From a virus: DNA of 21,560 nt. Made by a program: the position numbers and the translations under genes. The stretch covers positions 1-21,560 of IMG/VR virus record IMGVR_UViG_3300031801_000029. One strand, 5' to 3'. The notes below the pieces were generated by a model, which did not search any database, was not told the DNA's origin, and saw only the letters and a list, made by a program, of their open reading frames with translations. Positions 1 through 8,700 of the stretch are shown here, one piece after another; the stretch's first letter is position 1; each line of letters begins with the position of its first letter.

Positions 1-287
1 GTAATGTTTTATTACCTAATAATAAAGGAAATGGTTTAGTGGGTTCTGAAATCAACCATAATACTAGTAGTTATTCAGAAATTGACAAAGAATTAATACA
101 AACAAATCAAAGATTAATGCAACAGCAAAGACAAAAAATTATTTCTACACAAAATGCAGCTGACCGTTTAGTCGAGTTTAATGTAGGCAATGATTTAAGC
201 AAAGCAAGCCAAATAGTACATGGTAAGTATGGTGATCAATCATATACTTGGAAAGAGATTGGCTTTTATTCAAACGTAGGTGGTTAA
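1..287 (+). CDS. C-terminal part of an unrecognised structural-module protein (left-truncated)
   Basis: The frame is open from the left edge (first full codon at position 3) to TAA at 285-287, giving 94 visible residues. A GTG lies at 39-41, but the frame continues upstream of it without a stop and no Shine-Dalgarno sequence precedes it, so this is most likely the tail of a longer gene. The visible part is hydrophilic, with a Gln-rich segment that could form a helix or short coiled coil (around LMQQQRQKI) and an aromatic end (YTWKEIGFYSNVGG). I see no membrane segment or enzyme motif. It stops 4 bases before the gp5 start, so it is very probably co-transcribed with the hub gene. In T4 the gene just upstream of gene 5 is gene 53 (a baseplate wedge protein), so gp53 is possible by position, but I do not recognise gp53 in these residues. 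The coding call is firm and the function is unknown. Confidence 0.7.
   Translation, partial: NVLLPNNKGNGLVGSEINHNTSSYSEIDKELIQTNQRLMQQQRQKIISTQNAADRLVEFNVGNDLSKASQIVHGKYGDQSYTWKEIGFYSNVGG
278..283 (+). promoter_or_regulatory. Ribosome binding site of gp5 (AGGTGG)
   Basis: AGGTGG at 278-283 sits 8 bases before ATG 292, normal Shine-Dalgarno spacing. It decides the gp5 start: the alternative in-frame GTG at 280 lies inside this site and overlaps the end of the upstream gene. Confidence 0.55.
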
Positions 288-291
288 TGAT

Positions 292-1884
292 ATGGCAGAA
301 GATTACTTAGTAGGCAGGCCTGACGACCTTAAAGGGAATTTATCTGTTAGTTATGATGCTGGCCCTTATATTGGTATTGTTAAAGATTTTGGGGATCAAT
401 CTGGAATGGGTAGAATTGCAGTATTCTTTCCTTCATTAGTTGGCCAACGAACATCTAAAGAGTATAACCCAAAACTTAAAGCAGAAGAACGAGAAAATAT
501 AATATTATGTCATTTAGCATTGCCATATTATGGCAGGACTAATGCAACAGGTAAAGAGTCTGATAAAAAATATGCTAATACTACTAAATCATATGGTATG
601 TGGTTTCCTACACCTGATATTGATACACAAGTATTAGTAACATTTGTTCAAGGCAGGAGAGAACTTGGCTATATTATTGGATATGTACCGGATCATTTAA
701 TGTTACATATGGTTCCAGGTATACCAGTAAGTCCGGTTTTTTATGATACGGACAGAACAAAAGAAGCAAAATTATATTCTATGAAAGCCGGGGTAAAGCC
801 ACCAGCTCAATTACCAGTAGCAGAATATAATAAAATTGATCACAAGCCAGATACTTTATATAAAAATATTCAACGGCCAACACATCCATTAACCGACACA
901 TTATTAGAACAAGGTTTACATTTAGACTATAAAAGAGGACTTTCAACATCTGGTGCTCAACGTGAAACTCCTTCTAATGTATTTGGTATTTCTACACCAG
1001 GACCATTGGATAGACTAGGACCTAAAATATGGCAAGGATTACTTCATCCGGCTCGAAAAGGTATGGAGGCCGGTACTAGCTATGAGTATCCTGCTAGTCG
1101 TAAAAGTGGCCACACTTTTATCATGGATGATGGTGATACAAAAGGCAACAGTCAACTTATACGATTACGTACTAGTACTGGGCACCAAATACTATTAAAT
1201 GATACAGATGGTATAATTTATATTGGTAATTCAACTGGTAGTGCTTGGATTGAAATGACCAATACTGGAGAAATGGATGTTTTTAGTAAAAATGATATCA
1301 GAGTACATAGTGAAAGAAATATAAATTTTCTTGCAGATAGGGATATTAATATACAGTCTGGCGAGAATATTAACATAATGGCTGGTCACGATTTAACTCT
1401 TGAAACAAACCACCACGCAGTAAGTGGTAAGGGAAACTTAAAATTCTTTGTTAATGGTGACATGCAAATGACTTCTACTGGACATATGAATTTCCATACT
1501 GACAAAGAATTTAGACAAAATGCTAAAGAAGATATAAGTTATACTACCTTAGAAACAATACGTGTTAATAGTGGCGGCGGTTCATCAAAGCCTATTAAAA
1601 TGAATACAGAAGATGGGACAGATGCTGATAAAGCAACGGGTCTAATGTGGGCAGGCGTCCCACACGATAGCGAAGATAAGTTAAATAAAGCACCTTGGGT
1701 TACATTGGATAAAACTGTTACTAAAACATATAAAGATAACGAAACTTACGAATATAGAACAATAATGGACAGAGTACCAATGCACGAACCAGACACGCGT
1801 CTTACTGAACCTAATACAGATGAGCCCACTGCTAGTGATACACCACACATTGTAATAAAACCAACCGCAGCTAGTTCTACATAA
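292..1884 (+). CDS. gp5: Baseplate hub / central spike protein, gp5-like (no lysozyme domain visible)
   Basis: 530 residues. Gp5 forms the central hub and membrane-piercing spike under the tail tube of T4-like phages. Residues about 24-134 look like the gp5/VgrG OB fold, ending in the typical pattern of an aromatic/Pro stretch followed by a hydrophobic strand and a Gly-Arg turn (MWFPTPDIDTQVLVTFVQG, then GYIIGYV). Residues about 271-425 carry short Asn/Asp/Gly-spaced strands (NDIRVHSERNI, DRDINIQSGENINI) typical of the gp5/VgrG triple beta-helix needle. Near the C terminus is a VPMHEP motif (about 495-500), then a Thr/Pro-rich tail. T4 gp5 (575 aa) has a lysozyme domain between OB fold and helix. 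Here residues about 135-270 show nothing resembling the T4-lysozyme catalytic region. The start is ATG 292, supported by AGGTGG 8 bases upstream. The gene lies between the partial gene and gp25, in the baseplate cluster. Identification is strong; the absence of lysozyme is by eye. Confidence 0.9.
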   Translation: MAEDYLVGRPDDLKGNLSVSYDAGPYIGIVKDFGDQSGMGRIAVFFPSLVGQRTSKEYNPKLKAEERENIILCHLALPYYGRTNATGKESDKKYANTTKSYGMWFPTPDIDTQVLVTFVQGRRELGYIIGYVPDHLMLHMVPGIPVSPVFYDTDRTKEAKLYSMKAGVKPPAQLPVAEYNKIDHKPDTLYKNIQRPTHPLTDTLLEQGLHLDYKRGLSTSGAQRETPSNVFGISTPGPLDRLGPKIWQGLLHPARKGMEAGTSYEYPASRKSGHTFIMDDGDTKGNSQLIRLRTSTGHQILLNDTDGIIYIGNSTGSAWIEMTNTGEMDVFSKNDIRVHSERNINFLADRDINIQSGENINIMAGHDLTLETNHHAVSGKGNLKFFVNGDMQMTSTGHMNFHTDKEFRQNAKEDISYTTLETIRVNSGGGSSKPIKMNTEDGTDADKATGLMWAGVPHDSEDKLNKAPWVTLDKTVTKTYKDNETYEYRTIMDRVPMHEPDTRLTEPNTDEPTASDTPHIVIKPTAASST

Positions 1885-1912
1885 AACTATATAATAGCAT
1901 ATAATTAAAATA

Positions 1913-1920
1913 ACTAAATA
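1913..1920 (+). promoter_or_regulatory. Late-promoter-like box ACTAAATA before gp25
   Basis: ACTAAATA at 1913-1920 lies in the 42-base AT-rich gap between gp5 and gp25 and differs from the T4 late-promoter box TATAAATA at two positions (7-base core CTAAATA versus ATAAATA). It ends 6 bases before the gp25 ATG, the same distance as the box before the gene at 20336. No Shine-Dalgarno sequence lies between box and ATG. If used like a T4 late promoter, transcription would begin at or next to the start codon. Confidence 0.5.
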
Positions 1921-1926
1921 TTATAC

Positions 1927-2316
1927 ATGGCAACGAGGTATAAAGGGTTTTCCACCCACAATAAAAACTTTTCTAATTCATTTACTTTAAGTGGATTTGA
2001 CCTTGCGAAGCAAGATTTAGTAAATCACTTTAACATACGCAAGGGTGAAAAGTTACAAAATCCAGAATTTGGATCAATAATTTGGGATTCATTATATGAA
2101 CCATTAACAGAGGTTATAGTTGAAGAAATTGAAGAAGATATAAAAACAATTATAGCATATGATCCAAGAATTGAAGCAGAAAGTATACTAGTTGAGCAAC
2201 ATGAGAGCGGTTTATTAATTGAAATGCAATTATTATATATTCCAGACCAAATAATGGAACATTTATTATTTCAATTTGATACTGAAACCATTCAAACAAC
2301 ACTGAGTACATTATAA
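1927..2316 (+). CDS. gp25: Baseplate wedge subunit / sheath initiator, gp25-like
   Basis: 129 residues, close to T4 gp25 (132 aa), of the gp25/TssE family. Gp25 sits in the inner baseplate next to gp6 and gp53 and seeds polymerisation of the contractile sheath. The family pattern is clear: a basic N terminus, FNIRKGEKLQNPEFGS at residues 35-50 (the KGEK is the counterpart of the usual GER turn), an IIWDSLYEPLT stretch, an acidic amphipathic helix (about 62-76), and DPRI at 79-82 (the conserved EPR site), followed by two strands. The start is ATG 1927; conservation of the N-terminal residues in this family supports it although no Shine-Dalgarno is present. A late-promoter-like box ends 6 bases upstream. 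The stop overlaps the gp6 ATG (TAATG), suggesting coupled translation. Very confident. Confidence 0.95.
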   Translation: MATRYKGFSTHNKNFSNSFTLSGFDLAKQDLVNHFNIRKGEKLQNPEFGSIIWDSLYEPLTEVIVEEIEEDIKTIIAYDPRIEAESILVEQHESGLLIEMQLLYIPDQIMEHLLFQFDTETIQTTLSTL

Positions 2317-5300
2317 TGGCGTTAACTACTAGACAAAACACAATATATGAAGCAGAAGATTGGCAAGTATTATACCAATCTTTTATTAATGCGGACTTTG
2401 AAAGTTACGATTTTGAAACATTACGTAAATCAATGATTGATTATTTGCAATTATATTATCCTGAAGACTTTAATGATTTTATTGAAAGTTCAGAATTTAT
2501 AGCATTAATTGATCTTATTGCGTACATAGGACAAAACATTAGTTATAGAGTAGATTTAAATGCTAGAGAAAATTTCTTATCTACTGCAGAGCGTAGAGAA
2601 AGTATATTGCGGCTTGCTCGTTTAGTAAGTTATAATACAAAACGTAATGTAAATGCAAGTGGATTTTTAAAATTACAAAGTATGGTTACATCAGAGGACG
2701 TATATGATTCCAATGGTGCAAATTTAGCAAATACAGTTATTACTTGGAACGACATTAATAATATAGATTATGCTGAACAATTTAATTTAATATTAAATGC
2801 CTCAATGGTAACAACACAAAAAGTTGGTACACCAAACTTGTCAGGTACTATTAATGGTGTTAAAACAGAACAATACCAAATTAATGTACCAGCGGGCATT
2901 ATTCCAATATATGCTTTTACGTCATCAGTTGATGCAATAACAATGGATTTTGAAGCAGTTAGTGCAACGTTTAAAGACAAAACATATATTTACGAAGAAC
3001 CACCCAGCAATGTAGCTCCTTTCAATATTCTATATAAAAATGATGGCAGGGGAAATGGCAGTAATAACACAGGCTTTTTTATATACATTAAACAAGGCAG
3101 TTTACAAAGTGCTGATTTTACAATTGATGATTCTATTCCGAACAGGCAAATATTTATTAATACAAACAACATTTCTAATAGTGATGTTTGGTTATATGAA
3201 TTAGATACTAATAATGATTTATCTTCATTATGGACACAAGTTCCTGCTACTACTGGCAATAATATTATATACAACAGCTTAAACAAAGATACTAGAACAC
3301 TATACAGTGTTAATTCTCGTGAAAGTGACCAAGTAGCATATATTTTTGGTGATGGTATTTTCTCTGATATTCCACGTGGCAATTTTAGAGGATTTTTTAG
3401 GCAAAGTAATGGTCTAACTTATACTATTAAAACAGATGACATGCGAGGAATTACTCTTATTGTTAATTATATTAATAGAAATAATATTCAGCATTCATTG
3501 ACAATGACATATAATTTAGAAACAGAAATTTCAAATGCAGCTGCTAGGGAAACAATAGAAGATATTAGAATAAAAGCACCGCAAAGTTACTATTCACAAA
3601 ACCGCATGGTAAATGGTGAAGATTATAATATATTTCCTATTACTGCAACAAGTGATATTATTAAAGCAAAAGCAACAAATAGGACATCTAGTGGTATTTC
3701 TAGATATTTAGATATTGTAGATCCAACTTCAAAATATTCCTCAACAAATATATTTGGTGAAGATGGTATTTTATTTAGAGAATTTTTCTCTAACAATTTT
3801 GATTTTGAATTTAATAATGAAATGGATATATTGCGAGCGATACGTGATAAAATAGAACCAGTTTTACGTGATGTAGGTAGTAAGCAATATTATTATGACA
3901 AATATGATAGAATAACAGTTGGTGCAACAATTTGGGAGCAATCAACAACAAGCACTAACTCAAGTACAGGATATTTTAAAAATAGTTTAGGAGCATCAGT
4001 TCCTATAGGAGCATCTTCGCCAGCATCAGATAATAGAAAGTATATGGCCGCAAATGCCCTAGTAAAATTTAACGCACCAAGTGGCAAGTATTTTAAATCA
4101 GATGGTAGTTTACATACAGGTAGTGTAGGTGCCCCAGGCACATTTGCAGACATTTGGTCTTTAATTAAAATTGTTACAGGTGATGGACACAATAGTGGCG
4201 CAGGTAATTTATCTGACGGCTCAGGTCCAGTAACATTAAGTGAGTTAATTGGCGATGGTGCAGAAGTTGCTGAGATAATTCCTCAGTTTGTAACAGATTT
4301 ACCATCAGCAATGGAAACAGCAATGCTAACTAAAATCTTTAATCATGAAGAATTTGGTTTGCGTTTTGATGCTGATACAAGAGCGTGGGTTATTATATTA
4401 GCAGAAAACATAGATACAACTTCAGAATTTTCGTTTGCTTATGAAGGTGATACAACTAGTTTGAAGAAGGATGCTAGTTGGATGATTTGGCTAAAAAGTA
4501 ATGGTACAGCATATACTACAACATATAGGGGATTAAAATATAGTTTTGAAAGTAATTTAGAAACTAGATTTTATTTTGATAGTTCTATTAAAATTTATAA
4601 TTCACGCACAGGTAAAGTTATAACAGATCAAATTAATATTTTAAAAATAAACAGTCAACCAGATGTTAATACTGCAATGGATAGAGATCATATTTGGCAA
4701 ATTTATGGTTTAGATACGGAATTTTCTGGACGCACTAATTCACGTAGAGTGTTAATAACATTTTTGGACAGTGATGCTGATGGCATACCTGACAATCCAG
4801 ATCAGTTTACCAGTGTAGTTGATCCAACAGTTAATCCCACAATCAAATATGTATTTTTTGAGAAATTTACTGAGTCTAGTGGTGCAGAGCAATTCCAATT
4901 AACTACTAAAACAGTTAATGTTTCATATACTACGGCCGCATCCTTGCCAAGTGATACAAGCATATTTGCTGATAAAGAAGTTATTTACTTGACTACAGAC
5001 AAAACATTTAGAGTTTATAATAAGACTGACAGCACATTATTAGTTAGTACAGATTATAAAGTATATGTAGGACGTAAAACACTCAATTTTAATTATAAAC
5101 ATAACTCGCCATCGGATAGGAGAATTAATCCAGGCTTGAGTAATATTATTGATATGTATGTGTTAACACGAGCATATAGTAATTCTTATACTACATACAT
5201 TCAAGATAATACTGGTGTGATAATTGAGCCCACTACAAATACCACTAGTGATTTAACCACACAATTTAGTGATTTATTAAATTACAAAATGTTAAGTGAT

Positions 5301-5714
5301 GAAATAATTTTTCACCCAGTGAAATATAAACCATTATTTGGTAGTAGAGCAAGTTCAACATTGCAAGCATCATTTAAAATTGTAAAAAATACACAAACCA
5401 CTGTAACGGATACTGAAATTAAAACACAAGCAATTGAGGCAATTAACGATTATTTTAATATTAATAATTGGGATTTTGGTGAAACATTTTATTTTACTGA
5501 ACTTGCCGCGTATATACATAATCAATTGACCCCATATATTGCTACTGTTTTAATTGTACCAAAAGGAACTAATCAAAACTTTGGTAGTTTATTTGAAATA
5601 AAAAGTAATAATAATGAAATTTTTATTAGTGATTCAAAAGTAGAAGACATTGAAATTATTGATGCTATTACTGCATCTAAAATTAGAGCAAGCGGCACAA
5701 TACTTACTAGTTAG
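2316..5714 (+). CDS. gp6: Baseplate wedge protein, gp6-like, enlarged
   Basis: 1132 residues, against 660 in T4 gp6. Gp6 dimers form the inner ring of the baseplate wedges with gp25, gp53 and gp7, and belong to the baseplate J-like superfamily. The N-terminal 120 residues are typical: a helical acidic start, then FIALIDLIAYIGQNISYRVD (61-80) and an Arg-rich helix followed by SYNTKRNVNASG (105-116). A J-like FGDG loop lies at 344-347, followed by PRG. The C terminus (about 1025-1132) has the conserved TELAAYIHNQLTPYI helix and a mixed strand/helix ending. The extra length lies mainly in the middle, about residues 540-960. It includes a DxDxDGxxDxxD calcium-loop-like motif, DSDADGIPDNPD, at 818-829. 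The ATG overlaps the gp25 stop by one base and has no clear Shine-Dalgarno of its own, so translation is probably coupled. The identity is firm; the role of the expansion is not known. Confidence 0.92.
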   Translation: MALTTRQNTIYEAEDWQVLYQSFINADFESYDFETLRKSMIDYLQLYYPEDFNDFIESSEFIALIDLIAYIGQNISYRVDLNARENFLSTAERRESILRLARLVSYNTKRNVNASGFLKLQSMVTSEDVYDSNGANLANTVITWNDINNIDYAEQFNLILNASMVTTQKVGTPNLSGTINGVKTEQYQINVPAGIIPIYAFTSSVDAITMDFEAVSATFKDKTYIYEEPPSNVAPFNILYKNDGRGNGSNNTGFFIYIKQGSLQSADFTIDDSIPNRQIFINTNNISNSDVWLYELDTNNDLSSLWTQVPATTGNNIIYNSLNKDTRTLYSVNSRESDQVAYIFGDGIFSDIPRGNFRGFFRQSNGLTYTIKTDDMRGITLIVNYINRNNIQHSLTMTYNLETEISNAAARETIEDIRIKAPQSYYSQNRMVNGEDYNIFPITATSDIIKAKATNRTSSGISRYLDIVDPTSKYSSTNIFGEDGILFREFFSNNFDFEFNNEMDILRAIRDKIEPVLRDVGSKQYYYDKYDRITVGATIWEQSTTSTNSSTGYFKNSLGASVPIGASSPASDNRKYMAANALVKFNAPSGKYFKSDGSLHTGSVGAPGTFADIWSLIKIVTGDGHNSGAGNLSDGSGPVTLSELIGDGAEVAEIIPQFVTDLPSAMETAMLTKIFNHEEFGLRFDADTRAWVIILAENIDTTSEFSFAYEGDTTSLKKDASWMIWLKSNGTAYTTTYRGLKYSFESNLETRFYFDSSIKIYNSRTGKVITDQINILKINSQPDVNTAMDRDHIWQIYGLDTEFSGRTNSRRVLITFLDSDADGIPDNPDQFTSVVDPTVNPTIKYVFFEKFTESSGAEQFQLTTKTVNVSYTTAASLPSDTSIFADKEVIYLTTDKTFRVYNKTDSTLLVSTDYKVYVGRKTLNFNYKHNSPSDRRINPGLSNIIDMYVLTRAYSNSYTTYIQDNTGVIIEPTTNTTSDLTTQFSDLLNYKMLSDEIIFHPVKYKPLFGSRASSTLQASFKIVKNTQTTVTDTEIKTQAIEAINDYFNINNWDFGETFYFTELAAYIHNQLTPYIATVLIVPKGTNQNFGSLFEIKSNNNEIFISDSKVEDIEIIDAITASKIRASGTILTS

Positions 5715-5716
5715 GA
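5713..5716 (+). promoter_or_regulatory. Ribosome binding site of the giant gene (AGGA)
   Basis: AGGA at 5713-5716 overlaps the gp6 TAG stop and lies 6 bases before ATG 5723. It supports that start and fits translation re-starting as ribosomes leave gp6. No late-promoter box lies in this 8-base gap, so the giant gene must be read from an upstream transcript or an internal promoter. Confidence 0.5.
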
Positions 5717-5722
5717 AAAATT

Positions 5723-8700
5723 ATGGCCATAAGAAAAACTGTAAATCTATTACCACAACAGTTTCAAACTGATGTTAATAAGAAATTTTTAAATGCTACC
5801 TTAGATCAACTAGCATCTCCTGGTACATTAGATGTAATAAATGGTTTTATTGGGCGGCGTGATGTAGATAATTTTAAAACAACAGATCCATATATTGTTG
5901 AAACAAATTCAGATAGATTAAATTATCAACTTGAACCAGCAGTTACTATTAAAAAAGAATTATCAGAAACAAAATATGATTTTGCTTCAACATATATTGA
6001 TATAGTTAATTCAATTCAGGCGGCCGGTGCAAGTAATTATAATCACGATAAATTATTCAGTAATGAATATTATGTATGGTCACCACCAATTGATTATGAT
6101 AAAATTATTAACTATACAAAATATTATTGGCTACAACCTGGTCCTGATAGAATAGATCTTGTTGACCCTATCACTATTAGTGACATTGTAGGTAAGAAAA
6201 CTTACACATATACATCTGTTGATGGTACTAAATCAATTGTTTTCTCAACAGGACTTAAAGTGCGATTTACTGGCACAGTTACGCCGTCAACACAAGCAAA
6301 TATTGATTACATTGTTGCGGACGTAGGCGCCAGTATTAGACTAATTCCATATACTGACTTGCTTACACCAGAGTCTAGTATATACACATTAAGTAAAGAT
6401 TACTTAACTATTAAACGTGGTGCTATAGACGGCAACCAATGGAGTAATAATAACCGTTGGTTTCATGAAGATATTATTACAGCAACAGCAACATTTAATG
6501 AAACTACTGCTGTATATGATTCGGCGGTGCGAGCAAAACGTCCTATTATAGAATTTGATAATGATATTAAATTATATGATTATGGTACAAAACAATTAAC
6601 AACTATTGATTTAATAGATAATATTTTTACTGATGTTTTTTCAGAACTTGAAGGTAAACCAGCTATAGAATTTGATAGTTATATTGATGGTACAGCATTG
6701 GCTGCGGGACAAAAAGTTGTCTTTACTTCCGATACTGATCCATTAGTTAATGGTTTTATATATGATATACAAATAGTTTCAATTGGTGGCAAAAATGTAG
6801 TACATTTAGAAAAAAGTACTACAATAGCAGATCCTGCAACTAATAATACTATTATTGTTAAATCAGGTGTTGCCAATAAAGGAACACAATGGTATTATAA
6901 AAATGATAAGTGGAACAAAGGACAAGTAAAAACTGGATTAAACCAAGCACCAACATTTGATATATTTAACAAAAATGGTGATAATTTCTCAACATACTCA
7001 AGTAGCACATTTGCTGGTTCAAATATTTTTAGTTATGCAGTAAACAGTGCCGGTACTGCTGACACAGAATTGGGATTTGCATTATCATATAAAAACTTCA
7101 CTAATATTGGTGACATTATTTTTAATGACAATCTAATTAGAGATAGTTTTTCATATATATCTGATATTGTTAATGATACGAGTACATCAGTCAGATTAGC
7201 TACAGGATTCTTGCATAAAAATACCAGTATTAACACTTATTCTACATTTTCTAATTGGGAAAAAGCTCCAATTGAAAGTAGGCAATTATTACAACAAACT
7301 ATTGTTGTAGGCACAGAATTAAAACAATTTAAAGTTACTACTGTTCCAAAGACTGAAACTATAGTAAAGAATTTAATTGTTACAGTAAATGGTAAACTTA
7401 AAGAAAAAGGTGCAGGCACTACTACAACAAAAGATTATTTTATTGTAACAGATAGTGGTTTCCAATATGTAAACTTTACAAGTGAATTAATTGTTGGTGA
7501 TATTTTAGTTATTAAAGTACATAGTGACACTGGTATACAAAAATTAACTGGTGGTGAATTTTATACAATACCAACTAATTTAAGTAACAATCCATTAAAT
7601 GATATGTCTATTACTACTAATTTTACATTGGGGCAAGTAAGAGATCATATTGGTAGTTGTGTTGAAAACAGCCTAGACTTCTCTGGTAAAACATTAGGAA
7701 ATAATAATATTCGAGATATTGGTAATATTGCACCAATTGGCACTAGAATTATACAAAACACTAGTAGTTTATTAAAAGCTGGTTATATGCTGTCTAATAA
7801 AAATTATGATTTTTTCCAAGCACTAGATTATGCTGGAAATGAATATAATAGATTTAAAAATCAATTCTTAGATCAAGCAAAAAGTATGGTACAATTAACT
7901 GATACCTCAGCATTTGTTGATAGTATCTTACAAACAATGTTCTCAGGTAAAAGTAGCACAATGCCATATTATGATAGTGACATGGTTCCGTTTTCAACCG
8001 ATACAACCACACTAACATATTCTGTATTTGATATTGACAACGGCCAATTTGAACTCAACAAAACATATAGTGACATAGCACCTAGTCAAACAGCAGTACT
8101 AGTTTATAAAAACAATGTAATGTTATTAAAAGACCAAGACTACACAGTCTCTACAACAACGCCTTTCATAACTTTAACAAGTAATATAACTCTTGTAGAA
8201 AATGATATTATTAAAATTATTGAGTATATTAATACTGGTGGTAATTTTATACCACCAACACCAACTAAATTAGGATTGTATCCTAAATATGTACCAAGTA
8301 AGTATTCTGATGACACTTATACAACAACTATTAATGTTATACAAGGACATGATGGATCTCTTACTCCGGCATATAATGATTATAGGGATGATTTATTATT
8401 AGAATTAGAAAAAAGAATTTATAATAATATAAAAATAGCATATAATCCTAATTTAATTAAACTAACGGACACTTTTGCAGCTCGTTATAGAACAACAACA
8501 TTTACAAGAGAAGAAGTCAACAACATTTTAGGAATGCAATTTTCAAAATGGACTAATACGTTTGATGTTGACTATGCTAAAAACACAACCTATGATGGTA
8601 CTAATACTTTTACTTGGAATTACAGTAAAGTAAAAGATAGATTTGATGGAGCAGACATTGTTCCTGGATATTGGCGCGGCATATACAAATATTTTTATGA

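Noticed and set aside
39-41. GTG as the start of the first gene
   Set aside because: The frame is open all the way to the left edge and no Shine-Dalgarno precedes the GTG, so this is more likely the C-terminal part of a longer gene.
280-282. GTG as the start of gp5
   Set aside because: It lies inside the AGGTGG ribosome site and overlaps the previous gene; ATG 292 has correct spacing.
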